A DNA stretch of 64,000 nucleotides from Planococcus beigongshangi. Lineage in GTDB: Bacteria > Bacillota > Bacilli > Bacillales_A > Planococcaceae. This document shows positions 34,796 to 44,194 of this stretch, one piece after another (the first letter of the stretch is position 1; each line of letters begins with the position of its first letter). The position numbers and the translations under genes are program-made. The notes under the pieces are model-generated. The model searched no databases. It saw nothing but the letters and a program-made list of their open reading frames with translations, and was not told the origin of the DNA. The stretch is from NCBI RefSeq assembly GCF_016820495.1, contig NZ_JADHDU010000001.1:310257-374256 (forward strand), written 5' to 3'.

Positions 34796-34936
34796 GGATT
34801 AATAACTATGCCAGAATAGAATAAAAATAATTATTTAGAAAATATATACAAATTAGTTTATATATTAAATAAAAAGGGAATCAAATTTATACTATATGCG
34901 AATTTTTTGATAAATCGCATCCAAGGAGGTGAAAAT

Positions 34937-36289
34937 GTGAAGAAGAGCATGTTTTCATTCATAATAGGAGCCAGTTTGTTGATGGCTGCCCCTTTCATCG
35001 TCCATGGTGAAGATCTGGAAGGGAAAGAAGATGAAGAACGCAGCGGTTTACTTAGCGGGACCTTGAAAGTGCTTGGCGATACAGTTGGAAATGTTGGTGA
35101 GCAGGCCGGAAACTCGACTGGCGCCATTTTGGCAGAAACGACACAAAGCGTCGGCAAAACGGTGGAAGATGTGATTGATTTTACGGAAGGGACTGTGGAG
35201 AAATTAGCGGATCCTGTGGACAATAAAATTATCACCTCTACAGTAAAAGATGCCGGATCACTAGTGGAGAAAACAGTAGGGAATACGACGCCTGCAGTGA
35301 AAACAACGGTGAAGGAAGCCACTGGCACGGTAACGAAGACGACTTCGGAAGCGATTGGCGCGGTCGATAAAACGGTGGAAAATCTGCCCGCAGTTCCTGT
35401 CGTGACGCCGATCGTCAAAGAAGTCAACAAGACGGTGCAGAAAGTGACGCCAAGTGTACAGGATACTGTTGAAAAAACTGCGGATGCTGTCAATGAAGCA
35501 GTCGAAGTGGTAACGGATACGACCGAAAAAACGATTGAAGAAACAGTTGACGTTGTAGATGAAGTGGCGGATCTGCCGTATGAAGCAGAAAAACCGGCGA
35601 CCGTCAAACCGGAAAATCCTGTCAACGAACAGCCTGCAAAGGAAGTTGTGTCACGCCCTGCAGTTCCGGTAACGCAGCCGCAAGCACCGCCTGCCCCGGA
35701 AGCTCCGGTGGAAAATGAACTTCCTATTGAAGACACGGTTCCGGTTGTGGGTCAGCCAGTGGTTGAAAATGCATCCTCGTCTGCGAGTCAGCCAGCTCTT
35801 GAAAACGTCATTCCGGCAACAGAGGCAGCAGTGCAGGAAAGACCTTCTCAGGAATCAACACCTGTTTTAATGGAAGAAGTTTCTGCACCACAGCCGATCG
35901 TTGAAAGCGACAGCGGCCAACCATCGACTGAAGCACCGGTTACTTCCGTAACTCAATTGCCGGTTGCTGAAAACGTAACGGACAATAATGCAGCCGCAGA
36001 AGAAACGTTCGAAACTTCAGAAACACCTATTTTCCCAGAGGAACAGGATGGTAAACACGCATTGGCAACAGTTCCTGTTCAGCCAAACGTGCCATCTCCT
36101 GCTCAGTCCGCGGGTTCATTTGCCGGACATAGTACAGATTTTGGCTACGGCACCATTACGCTGTCGGAAATTTTTAGAGGATCTGCTGAAAAGCTTTGGT
36201 ATCACAAAAATAGCTATGCGATCATTCAATGGATTCATACCCCTTTGAGGAAGCCTCCCGAAACAACTCCTTTTTTATATGTGGCATAA
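34937..36289 (+). CDS. Secreted repetitive Thr/Val/Glu-rich surface protein
   Basis: A 450-residue protein from GTG 34937, preceded by AAGGAGGTGAAAAT. A signal peptide (about 1-25, ending near HGED) is followed by 170 residues of repeated VxKTVExx / VxDTxExT units likely to form long amphipathic helices, then a Pro/Glu/Val-rich stalk. The last 55 residues (HSTDFGYGTITLSEIFRGSA onward) are quite different, aromatic and basic, and may be a separate domain. No LPXTG is seen. It shares an operon with an LPKTG protein and a sortase. Function unknown; a wall-associated or wall-spanning role is inferred. Confidence 0.7.
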   Translation: MKKSMFSFIIGASLLMAAPFIVHGEDLEGKEDEERSGLLSGTLKVLGDTVGNVGEQAGNSTGAILAETTQSVGKTVEDVIDFTEGTVEKLADPVDNKIITSTVKDAGSLVEKTVGNTTPAVKTTVKEATGTVTKTTSEAIGAVDKTVENLPAVPVVTPIVKEVNKTVQKVTPSVQDTVEKTADAVNEAVEVVTDTTEKTIEETVDVVDEVADLPYEAEKPATVKPENPVNEQPAKEVVSRPAVPVTQPQAPPAPEAPVENELPIEDTVPVVGQPVVENASSSASQPALENVIPATEAAVQERPSQESTPVLMEEVSAPQPIVESDSGQPSTEAPVTSVTQLPVAENVTDNNAAAEETFETSETPIFPEEQDGKHALATVPVQPNVPSPAQSAGSFAGHSTDFGYGTITLSEIFRGSAEKLWYHKNSYAIIQWIHTPLRKPPETTPFLYVA

Positions 36290-36317
36290 ACCATATTAAA
36301 AAAGGAGAGGAAAACTA

Positions 36318-38465
36318 ATGAAAAAATCATGGATAACTTATACTGGAGCCGCTTTAGGAATTTTTGCAGCGATGAGCATCGCCCCTTCGTTCGCACTGGC
36401 TGGAGAAGATGATTCGGGTCTGCTTGATCTGAATGTTGAAGTGCTGGGGGAAAATGAGATTTTGGATGTTGAAGTAAATGACCTTCCGCTTTTGGGAGAT
36501 GTCAATGTTGAAATTCCGACTGAACAAAATGAAGAGAAGTCTGGTGAAGGTATAAGTGAAGCTGCAGCAGTGATTTCACTTGAGGATTCCATTGCAGACG
36601 ACGTAAACATTGAAGTTCTAACTGCAACGGAAACCACAGTTTCTGAAGAGTCTGCAGTTGTGGGTGTAACGGTTGAAGATGCGATTGTTGCGGAAGACGT
36701 GGCTGTGGAAGTACTGAAAGAAGAAAACTCTTCGACGGCAACAGAAACTGCATCTGAAGGAGCGGCAGGCGACGTGTCACTGGAAAAGACGCCAGTCGAT
36801 GGAGTGGACATCGAAGTAGTGACCGACAAAGAATCTGCGACAGAAACTGGTGCAGCTGAAGAATCTGCGGTAGTGGGTGTAACGATTGAAGATGCGATTG
36901 TTGCGCAAGACGTGGCTGTGGAAGTACTAAAAGAAGAAAATTCTTCGATGGCGACAGAAACTGCATCTGAAGGAGCGGCAGTCGACGTGTCACTGGAAAA
37001 TACGCCAGTCGATGCAGTGGACATCGAAGTATTGACCGACAAAAAATCTTCGACAGAAACTGGTGCAGCTGAAGAATCTGCAGTTGTGGGTGTAACGGTT
37101 GAAGATGCGATTGTTGCGGAAGACGTGGCTGTGGAAGTACTGAAAGACGAAAGCTCGTCAACGGCAACAGAAACTGCAGAAGAACAAGCTGCAGTTGATA
37201 TTACCATTGACGAAACTATCGTTTCAGAACAAGTAAACGTAGAAGTATTGGTCGATAAAAATACGGAAGCCGCAGAAGAAAACAGTTTCCAGGCAGTCAG
37301 CCATATTGAATCAGCAGAGCTGCCTTTATTGGGTACCGTCCATGTGGGGCTTTTTGAAAATCAGGAAAGTGACACGGAAACTGGTTCTTCTGAAAACTCA
37401 CATCTTCTGAATGTAGGCCTTACAGATGGTTTATTGGATGGATTGGATCTTTCTGTGCTGCCGAGCAGTCAAAATGCAAGCGGCGACAGTGCCGATCAAT
37501 CGGATGCATTGCTGGGAGTGAACCTGGGAGATCTGCTTGTTGACGATCTTCAAGTGAATGTTCTGGAAAACAGCAGTTCGGTGAATGGCGACGATCAGCA
37601 ACAAAGTCGCGACGCATTGGCCAGTATCGGTCTGACAGACAATAACCTGGGAGATCTGTCTTTGGATGTACTGCTTTCCGAATCAAATCAAAACGGTGAC
37701 AGCCAATCAACGAACAGCGGATTGATTGAAGTCGCAAGTGAAGATTTACCGCTGCTCAATGATATCCACATCGGCGTATTGGACGAACATAACGCTTCTG
37801 ACGGAGAAGAGAGTTCGTTCTCGGAAGGATTGGTGCAAGTCGATTTGATCTCTGATCTAGTTGATGAAATCGGATTGGATGTATTGACCCGTGAAGGGTT
37901 CACGAACAGTGACGGAACTTACGTGAAAGACAGTGGTGTATCGTTGGGAATAGCGGATGACTTATTGGGAGACATCGGAATCGATATCTTGGTGGAAGAG
38001 TCATTTATTGCTGCACCACCTGTAGTTGTGCCGGGTAATCCGGGTGGAGACACGCCAGGAGACACACCGGGAGACACACCTGGTGAGACACCAGGAGACA
38101 CACCGGGAGAAACGCCGGGAGATACACCAGGTGAAGAAACGCCAGGCAATGACGGATCATTACCTGGAAATGATGGGAATGGAACAAACGGCGGCAATAA
38201 TGGCAACAGCGGTTCAGGCGGCTCGAATGATGCCAATACGGATTCGGCTCGTGACTCGCTGGAAGGAATGACGGCATCAGCAGGTGGAGATTATTCCCGT
38301 CTGATGACTTCTGCATCGGCTGCTCCAACAGCTGCTTCAATGGACAGCGGTAATGATATGGGTGCTTCTTTACCGAAAACAGGAGGCCCGCTCAACAGCA
38401 TGCTGATTATGCTGATGGCATTGGTTTTATTGGCAGGCGGAATCAGTATTCGCCGCTTTGCCTAA
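36318..38465 (+). CDS. LPKTG-anchored repetitive surface protein
   Basis: A 715-residue cell-wall protein. It has a signal peptide (about 1-28, ending SFALA), then tandem repeats with themes AVVGVTVEDAIVAEDVAVEV and LLGDVNVEI, varying between 25 and 70 residues. A TPGDTPGE wall-spanning tract (about 570-605), a Gly/Asn-rich linker and a sorting signal complete it: LPKTG at 685-689, a hydrophobic helix and a basic tail. The three long DNA repeats within 36640-37190 are almost identical, so the gene probably changes length by recombination. AAAGGAGAGG precedes the ATG. The adjacent sortase is the obvious anchoring enzyme. No binding domain is recognised. Confidence 0.9.
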   Translation: MKKSWITYTGAALGIFAAMSIAPSFALAGEDDSGLLDLNVEVLGENEILDVEVNDLPLLGDVNVEIPTEQNEEKSGEGISEAAAVISLEDSIADDVNIEVLTATETTVSEESAVVGVTVEDAIVAEDVAVEVLKEENSSTATETASEGAAGDVSLEKTPVDGVDIEVVTDKESATETGAAEESAVVGVTIEDAIVAQDVAVEVLKEENSSMATETASEGAAVDVSLENTPVDAVDIEVLTDKKSSTETGAAEESAVVGVTVEDAIVAEDVAVEVLKDESSSTATETAEEQAAVDITIDETIVSEQVNVEVLVDKNTEAAEENSFQAVSHIESAELPLLGTVHVGLFENQESDTETGSSENSHLLNVGLTDGLLDGLDLSVLPSSQNASGDSADQSDALLGVNLGDLLVDDLQVNVLENSSSVNGDDQQQSRDALASIGLTDNNLGDLSLDVLLSESNQNGDSQSTNSGLIEVASEDLPLLNDIHIGVLDEHNASDGEESSFSEGLVQVDLISDLVDEIGLDVLTREGFTNSDGTYVKDSGVSLGIADDLLGDIGIDILVEESFIAAPPVVVPGNPGGDTPGDTPGDTPGETPGDTPGETPGDTPGEETPGNDGSLPGNDGNGTNGGNNGNSGSGGSNDANTDSARDSLEGMTASAGGDYSRLMTSASAAPTAASMDSGNDMGASLPKTGGPLNSMLIMLMALVLLAGGISIRRFA

Positions 38466-38477
38466 AGGAAGTTGCTT

Positions 38478-39062
38478 ATGAAACGAGTGAAAAAGTGGAT
38501 TGGAAATGGGCTGATTATGGCCGGCCTTGCCATGCTGATCATGCTGGCACTCGGCATGAAGACGACCCATGACCATCAAACGGGTTTAATCGAAGCTTTT
38601 GAAGCGGTGAAAACGGAAGCCAGTGTAGGCGCACCGGCTCAAACTGAAGCGGCTGGACTGCCCGACGGGGTAGAAGGCATATTGACCATTCCGGCCATTG
38701 AACTTCAGTCACCCGTTTTGCAAGGTGCCACACCGGACAATTTGAATCAGGCGCTCGGTGCTATCGAAGGGTTGAATCGTCCGGGGGAAATGAACGGAAG
38801 TTATGCAATCGCCGGGCATCAATCCCATGTCTTCGGACAATTTTTCAACCGGTTGGATGAACTGCAGATAGGTGAGCGTCTTGAATATGAAACGCTGGAC
38901 GAAACCTTCAGCTTTGAAATCATTGACATTCAGATAGTGAAGCCGCAGGAAGTGGAAGTGCTCAATCCCCAAAAAGGAATGGCATTGCTCTCCCTCGTCA
39001 CCTGCTATCCAGAAAACTCCAGTGAATTCAGACTGATTGTCCAGGCCAAACGAATAAACTAA
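38478..39062 (+). CDS. Sortase (class D-like)
   Basis: Membrane transpeptidase that cleaves LPXTG-type signals and links proteins to peptidoglycan. The 194 residues comprise an N-terminal membrane anchor (about 12-30), then the sortase barrel with catalytic His in IAGHQSHVFG, Cys in LVTCYP and Arg in EFRLIVQ. The start of the mature fold, GILTIPAIELQSPVLQG, fits class D (or a short class A). ATG 38478 follows AAAGGAAG; an upstream TTG at 38472 is less likely. It lies 12 bases after the LPKTG protein, its probable dedicated substrate. A terminator follows. Confidence 0.9.
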   Translation: MKRVKKWIGNGLIMAGLAMLIMLALGMKTTHDHQTGLIEAFEAVKTEASVGAPAQTEAAGLPDGVEGILTIPAIELQSPVLQGATPDNLNQALGAIEGLNRPGEMNGSYAIAGHQSHVFGQFFNRLDELQIGERLEYETLDETFSFEIIDIQIVKPQEVEVLNPQKGMALLSLVTCYPENSSEFRLIVQAKRIN

Positions 39063-39063
39063 A

Positions 39064-39110
39064 AAGAACCTTCTTCAAAAGCTGATCACTTTTGAAGGAG
39101 GTTTCTTTTA
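39064..39110 (+). terminator. Terminator of the surface-protein/sortase operon
   Basis: GAACCTTCTTCAAAAG pairs with CTTTTGAAGGAGGTTTC around a short loop and is followed by TTTTA. Confidence 0.85.
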
Positions 39111-39134
39111 TGGTGATGAATCAGCTGCAGCATC

Positions 39135-39350
39135 GGTTTTATCGCTTTTCGCCTGCGAAAAGCATGCAATATGGGGTTAAGGGGTTGAATATGGTTGGAG
39201 GAATAGGTCGTTTTGTGTTTTGGGAGTGGTTTTAGAGGGAGAGAGTGTGTGGGGAGGGGGTTGCCTGACGGATATCCGCCGATGGGAGATTATATCCGTC
39301 GTTGAGGAAATATATCCGCCGTCCAAAAATTATATCCGCGCTCAGCATTT
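39135..39350 (+). repeat. Composite hairpin/20-mer repeat, locus C
   Basis: One unit between two genes on the + strand: hairpin GCTTTTCGC-CT-GCGAAAAGC with ATGCAATATGGGG, a spacer closely matching locus A, head at about 39270, and three 20-mers ending in ATATCCGCGCTCAG. The remaining bases up to 39576 show no feature. Confidence 0.9.
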
Positions 39351-39576
39351 TATTGAATGAAAAAACCAATTTTAAAGAGCATCGAAAAATTTCTCTCTAT
39401 CTCGACTTCAATCCGGGTCAGCCCCACTCCTTTACACCAAATATCTCAGGCAAACGCGTTCCAACGTTTCCTTCCCCCTCAAATACGATAGAATAGGAAA
39501 GAGTTCATTTGACGAATTTAATTATATTGAAAAATTTAATGGATAAAAGACGAACTGAAAAGGATGGTATAGCAAA

Positions 39577-40032
39577 GTGAACAGATCCGTAGAGAATAAA
39601 TTGAAAGAGATACTCGAAGTATTCAACAGTCTTCCAAATTGCAAGGTTGAACAGGATGAAGTCGATCGATTTTTAATTGCCAGCCATAAACCGGTTCCGT
39701 GGAGCGATTCGCTTGAGGAGGGGGACGTGAAGATGGCGCATAAAATCGGCTACATCACTCCTCATAAAGCAGCGTTGGGCCTCTATATCGATTTCCCGCA
39801 TGATCATTTGGAGATTGACCAGCTCGATGACATCATCGATCCCGAATTTACATTGACTTATTATGAGCCGGGCACCAAGCCTTCAAACGTGAAAAGCTGG
39901 TGGCGCTTCCGGTCGGATGAGAAGTTCGACAGCCTCCACCTGGTTTTGAGAAAGACAGAGCTCGACTTGTACGATTTCAAGCGGGAAGAATGGGTGCAAT
40001 TGATGAAAGAGATAACGGACGTTCATCAATAA
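39577..40032 (+). CDS. Protein of unknown function
   Basis: A 151-residue soluble acidic protein from GTG 39577, with AAAGGATGG upstream. Notable stretches are KPVPWSDSLEEGDVKMAHKIG and the Trp/Arg/Asp-rich KSWWRFRSDEKFDSLHLVLRK. There is no signal peptide or membrane segment, and I recognise no family. It is a single-gene unit with a very strong terminator. Confidence 0.65.
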   Translation: MNRSVENKLKEILEVFNSLPNCKVEQDEVDRFLIASHKPVPWSDSLEEGDVKMAHKIGYITPHKAALGLYIDFPHDHLEIDQLDDIIDPEFTLTYYEPGTKPSNVKSWWRFRSDEKFDSLHLVLRKTELDLYDFKREEWVQLMKEITDVHQ

Positions 40033-40046
40033 AAATTAGAATCTGC

Positions 40047-40092
40047 CACACCGGAATCGCTAAGGAGATTCAGCGATTCCGGTGTGTTTTCG
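40047..40092 (+). terminator. Terminator of the 39577-40032 gene
   Basis: CACACCGGAATCGCT pairs perfectly with AGCGATTCCGGTGTG around a 10-base loop and is followed by TTTT. Repeat locus D starts directly behind it. Confidence 0.9.
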
Positions 40093-40097
40093 GTTTT

Positions 40098-40365
40098 GTC
40101 GCTTTTCGCTGGCGAAAAGCATGCAATATTGTTGTTTTGGTCCCGGGTTGGGGAAGATGTCGGCTTTGGAAGCTGAATATAGCAGGAATGGAGGGACGCG
40201 GAATAGCTGACTGGGCGGATATCCGCCATTGGAAGATTATATCCGCCGATGAGAGAATATATCCGCCGATGAGGAAATATATCCGCCGATGAGGGATTAT
40301 ATCCGCCGATGAGAAAATATATCCGCCGTCAAAAAAATATATCCGTCCTCAGCAATTTTTCCCAC
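40098..40365 (+). repeat. Composite hairpin/20-mer repeat, locus D
   Basis: One unit: hairpin GCTTTTCGC-TG-GCGAAAAGC with ATGCAATAT, a diverged spacer, a GGCGGATATCCGCC head at about 40214 and seven 20-mers, mostly exact. The array ends at ATATCCGTCCTCAG. Confidence 0.9.
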
Positions 40366-40383
40366 GCTCCGCCATATCAAAAA

Positions 40384-40420
40384 CAGCCGATTCCAGGAGT
40401 AACCCTCCTGAAAGCGGCTG
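40384..40420 (-). terminator. Terminator of the broken 40426-40602 gene
   Basis: CAGCCG/CGGCTG stem extended by CAGGAG/CTCCTG, followed on the minus strand by TTTTTG. Confidence 0.7.
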
Positions 40421-40425
40421 TTCTG

Positions 40426-40602
40426 CTATTCTGTATCCTCGTCATCACTCTTCCGAAGTTCGCGCTCTTTTTCCTCATCATCTTTCGGTTTGTAATCTTC
40501 CTTGTAAAAAGCCTGCTTGGCCCCTGAGATGATTTACTGAGCTGCATTTACATCCATTTCATCGCCCGTCAAGTCTTCATCCAGCTTCTTCTTATCGCTC
40601 AT
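40426..40602 (-). pseudogene. Small acidic protein gene with in-frame stop
   Basis: ATG 40602 has GGGAG eight bases upstream and opens a frame reading MSDKKKLDEDLTGDEMDVNA, then AQ, then TAA (40534-40536). The same frame continues IISGAKQAFYKEDYKPKDDE and further charged residues to TAG 40426-40428, followed by a terminator. Composition on both sides of the stop is alike, so a 58-residue protein was probably cut by a nonsense mutation. Translation of the 22-residue first part remains possible. It is too short to have been called as a gene automatically. Confidence 0.6.
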
Positions 40603-40890
40603 TCCGGCAGCTCCCTTCGATAAATCAGTTTGGTATTTCATTTCCTTGTAGGCTGATTGCATAAGCGCGCTTACTATTTACCGAAACCCATTACTATAAC
40701 GGAATAACACTTCAAATAATAAGAATCACTAAATTTACTAAATCCAAATTTTCCTCCTATATTCATATTCCCCGAATTGTAATATTTCGCCGTTATACAA
40801 GAAATTTATATGGAATTCCTTTAATCCTGTTTAGCTCCATTTTTGGAAGGGAATTAGTTTTTATCTGAATTAATTATAGGGGGAAAACAA

Positions 40891-42276
40891 TTGGAACGAT
40901 TTTTAGAGGGAATCGCTGATTTTTCAGCATGGTTATGGGGCATTCCGCTCATCACCTTATTGCTGATCTCAGGTCTTTATATGACATTTAAACTTGGCTT
41001 TTTTCAATTCCGTTATTTTGGCTATATCATCGGACAAACATTCGGCAGAGTATTTAAGAAACCGAAAGGCGAAGGGACGGTCACGCCTTTCCAGGCGCTG
41101 ACGTCCGCGCTTTCTTCCACGATCGGGGCGGCAAATATTGTCGGTGTGCCGGCGGCGATCATGTTCGGCGGACCCGGAGCGGTCTTCTGGATGTGGGTCA
41201 TCGCGCTGATCGGCATGGCACTCAAATTTTCTGAGAGCGTACTGGCGGTTGAATATCGCGAGAAAAACGGCAACGGCGAATTTGTCGGCGGGCCGATGTA
41301 TTACATGACGAAAGGCTTGAACATGAAGTGGCTGGGTATCTGGTTTTCATTCGCGTTGATGATCGAATTGATCCCGAGCATCATGGTGCAGGGGAATTCC
41401 ATCGCCACGACAGTGCGGGCGACATTCGATATTCCCGTCTTATGGACGGGCATCATTACGGCCATTCTTGTTTCCATCGTCGTATTCGGCGGCATCAAAC
41501 GCATCGGGAAGGTCACTGAAATTTTCGTTCCGTTCATGGCGCTAGTTTATGTAGGCGGAGCCGTGGTGATCCTGTTCATGAACGTCAGCGCCATCCCGGA
41601 ATTCTTCATGCTGATTTTCGACAACGCATTTTCACCGGCACCCGTCATGGGCGGATTTGCCGGCGCAGCCATTGTCGAAGTCATTCGCTGGGGATTTGCC
41701 CGCGGCCTTTATTCGAATGAAGCCGGACTCGGTACAGCGCCTATCGCCCACGCAGCTGCCATGACGGACCATCCCGTCAGACAAGGCTTTTGGGCAGTCG
41801 TCGGCGTCGTCGTAGATACGCTGATCGTCTGTACGGCAACCGCGTTTGTAGTCCTGTCGTCCGGTGTCTGGACAGAAGAAGGGGCAATGGAAAATTCCTC
41901 CGCCTTGACAAGTCTGGCATTTGAATCCTATTTCGGTGAATTCGGCGCCATCCTCGTCACCGTCGCGCTGATATTCTTCGTCTTATCGACAATCCTCGTC
42001 GTCATCTTCTACGGGGCCAAACAGGCCGAATTCCTATTCGGCACGAAAGCGTCCTACGGCATGCAGGTGGTCTACATCCTGGCCGTCGTGCTGGGCGCGG
42101 TCGGCGCAGCAGAAGTGATCTGGGGCTTCCTCGACATCATGCTGGCGGCCATACTCATCCCGAACGTCATCGCCATCCTGTTGTTAAGCAATAAAGTCAA
42201 GGCATTGACGACCGAGTTCTTCACTTCCGATCAATACTATAAGAAAGACCGGAGAGAGAAGAAGGCGAAATCTTAA
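40891..42276 (+). CDS. Alanine/glycine:cation symporter (AGCS family)
   Basis: Na+- or H+-coupled uptake of alanine or glycine. The 461-residue protein has about eleven membrane helices. Landmarks are FQALTSALSSTIGAANIVGV, GGPGAVFWMW, EYREKNGNGEFVGGPMYYM and the signature GLYSNEAGLGTAPIAHAAA. TTG 40891 follows AGGGGGAAAACAA, a good site. It is a single gene flanked by repeat loci D and E. About 285 bases before it (from 40603) hold no other gene. Confidence 0.95.
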   Translation: MERFLEGIADFSAWLWGIPLITLLLISGLYMTFKLGFFQFRYFGYIIGQTFGRVFKKPKGEGTVTPFQALTSALSSTIGAANIVGVPAAIMFGGPGAVFWMWVIALIGMALKFSESVLAVEYREKNGNGEFVGGPMYYMTKGLNMKWLGIWFSFALMIELIPSIMVQGNSIATTVRATFDIPVLWTGIITAILVSIVVFGGIKRIGKVTEIFVPFMALVYVGGAVVILFMNVSAIPEFFMLIFDNAFSPAPVMGGFAGAAIVEVIRWGFARGLYSNEAGLGTAPIAHAAAMTDHPVRQGFWAVVGVVVDTLIVCTATAFVVLSSGVWTEEGAMENSSALTSLAFESYFGEFGAILVTVALIFFVLSTILVVIFYGAKQAEFLFGTKASYGMQVVYILAVVLGAVGAAEVIWGFLDIMLAAILIPNVIAILLLSNKVKALTTEFFTSDQYYKKDRREKKAKS

Positions 42277-42384
42277 CTGGATCTCTATTTATATAGAAGA
42301 AAGTTGAAATTAAGGGACGCTGTTTTCAGGAACCGTTGGGGTTTTTGGAGGCGGCTTCTTTTTTGTGTGGGGAAGGTTTTCGAC

Positions 42385-43075
42385 GGCGTGGGCGGCGGAT
42401 ATCCGCCGATGAACGATTATATCCGCCGATGAGAAATTATATCCGCCGAGGAGCGATTATATCCGCCGATGAGAAGATATCTCCGCCGATGAGCGATTAT
42501 ATCCGCCATTAACAAAGACACCGCCCGGTTTTATCGCTTTTCGCCCGCGAAAAGCTTGCGACCAGGGTGTGGGAGTGAAAAGGAGACAGCCATGGGTATT
42601 GAAAGTAAATCGAAGGGGAGCGATAGGGGGAGAAAACGGCGTCGTCGGCGGATATCCGCCGATGAGCGATTATATCCGCCATTAACAAAGACACCGCCCG
42701 GGTTTATCGCTTTTCGCCCGCGAAAAGCATGCGACCAGGGTGTGGGAGTGAAAAGGAGACAGCAATGGGTATTGAAAGTAAATCGAAGGGGAGCGATAGG
42801 GTGAGAAAACGGCGTCGTCGGCGGATATCCGCCGATGAGAAAATATATCCGCCGGTGAAAAAATATATCCGCCATCAGCAAAAACACCGCCCGGGTTTTT
42901 CGCTTTTCGCTGGCGAAAAGCATGCAATATGGGGTTGGGGTTGGCAAGGAGGTGGTAGTGGGTTTTAAAGTAGAGCAAGGGGTAGTGATGGGGTGAGAAA
43001 ACGGCGGCGGCGTGCGATGGGCGTGCGGCGACCGATATCCGCCGATGCGAGAATATATCCGCCACCCAAAACTCA
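42385..43075 (+). repeat. Composite hairpin/20-mer repeat, locus E
   Basis: Three hairpins at about 42536, 42709 and 42901 with 20-mer arrays between and around them. The first two units are near-identical direct repeats with a 173-bp period. The heads here form an 18-bp perfect palindrome, TCGGCGGATATCCGCCGA, at 42645-42662 and again one unit on. The hairpin flank is ATGCGACC in one unit instead of ATGCAATA. It lies between convergent genes. Long frames on both strands (for example 42531-43115) are repeat artefacts. Confidence 0.92.
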
Positions 43076-43116
43076 CCCACAAAAAAACACCGCTTATCAG
43101 GCGGCGCAACAACAAG

Positions 43117-44076
43117 CTAGTCCTTCAATCGGTAGCGGCGCGCTTTATTATCGCCGGAAACTACAAAATCATATTGCCGCAAAATCTTGTTGGCGACATT
43201 AGCTGACTCCAGCGAACAAAAATTCCGCAATTCTTTATTCGTGATCGAGTCATTCACGAAAGTGAAATATTCCTGCAGCGCAAAATGGTGCGCGGTCGTA
43301 TTCTTGCTGCTGCATTTGCGGCAAATCCAATTCCGATGCCGCCGCACCATCAGATATTCGTGGCAATCCGCGCAGTAAACACCTTTCCGCAAATCCTCAT
43401 AGCTGATCTGATAAGTTTTGCAAAGCGGCTTCCGGACATAAGGGCTATCATTCAATTCCAGCAAACGCCTGATTTTATTAATATTCAAAGGTGTGCGATC
43501 TTGAGGAATGGATTGCAGGAGGTCGTACAGATGCGCATTCATCTGGTAAATCTTACACAGCCGCGCCCCAGGCGGCTTCGAGTGGAAAATGCAGTTGGCA
43601 GCCGTATATACAATCAACCCAGTCACCTCCACGTCCAAGCCAAATTGCTTGAACCACAGCGTCAGAAACTGGATATTCTTCTTCAACTGATACACCGGGT
43701 CCTGCAGCACCAGCCGCTCACCCTTAGCATTTATGCGAATAAACTCGCCAGTCTCCCGATTGAAATACAGATCATCGCTGACATTTTTTGACTCCAAAAT
43801 AACGACGCACTTCTCAGTGACGACGAGCCCATCGAATTGCGTCTGCCATTCGCCGAGCTTCAGGCCGATATCCCAAAGTGCAATATGCTCCTCTTCCAGA
43901 TAAAACTCCCTAAACTGTTTCTGCAGCTTACTTTCCCCGCGTTCACCGGCAGTCTTCCGGTGATGCTGATTTTCCAGATACTTTCTCTGAGGATGCTCCT
44001 CAGGCAACCTGTTCATAAAAAATTTGATGGCCAGCGCCGGCGGCAAAAGCTCAATCTTCTCCTTAATAATCGTCAC
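43117..44076 (-). CDS. NERD-domain (nuclease-related) protein with zinc ribbon
   Basis: The NERD domain is distantly related to restriction-type nucleases; functions are mostly unknown. In this 319-residue protein it spans about 42-155, with GERGESKLQKQF, the Asp in FDGLVVTEKCVVILESKN (the D..ExK nuclease signature) and DPVYQLKKN. A C-terminal four-cysteine ribbon (YCADC ... WICRKC, about 225-250) follows, then a basic tail that may bind nucleic acid. GTG 44076 abuts AGGGG without spacing, so the exact start is uncertain. No restriction or defence genes are next to it; it sits between repeat loci E and F. Confidence 0.85.
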   Translation of the reverse strand: MTIIKEKIELLPPALAIKFFMNRLPEEHPQRKYLENQHHRKTAGERGESKLQKQFREFYLEEEHIALWDIGLKLGEWQTQFDGLVVTEKCVVILESKNVSDDLYFNRETGEFIRINAKGERLVLQDPVYQLKKNIQFLTLWFKQFGLDVEVTGLIVYTAANCIFHSKPPGARLCKIYQMNAHLYDLLQSIPQDRTPLNINKIRRLLELNDSPYVRKPLCKTYQISYEDLRKGVYCADCHEYLMVRRHRNWICRKCSSKNTTAHHFALQEYFTFVNDSITNKELRNFCSLESANVANKILRQYDFVVSGDNKARRYRLKD

Positions 44077-44194
44077 CCCTAACTCTAAAGTAAATAAATT
44101 ATATCACTAAGAGTGATTTTAGTCAGAAAATTCTAAAATATATAGATGCGACAGGTTTAAAAGGAGTAGAGGGGAGTTAGCGGGGCATGGCTAG

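Noticed and set aside
36338-37207. Ser/Thr-rich minus-strand frame of 289 codons
   Set aside because: Antisense to the repetitive LPKTG protein; its repeats keep the opposite strand open.
42531-43115. Long minus-strand frame of 194 codons, and similar ones at 44280-44961, 50094-50660 and 50950-51276
   Set aside because: They run through the 20-bp repeats and hairpins, whose period gives a stop-free 20-residue repeat (SSADIFSHRRIYLLIGGY). There is no ribosome-binding site, and all units would need to be genes in several frames.
43117-44076. NERD protein as part of a defence island
   Set aside because: No restriction, toxin, CRISPR or other defence gene lies beside it; its neighbours are repeats and housekeeping genes.
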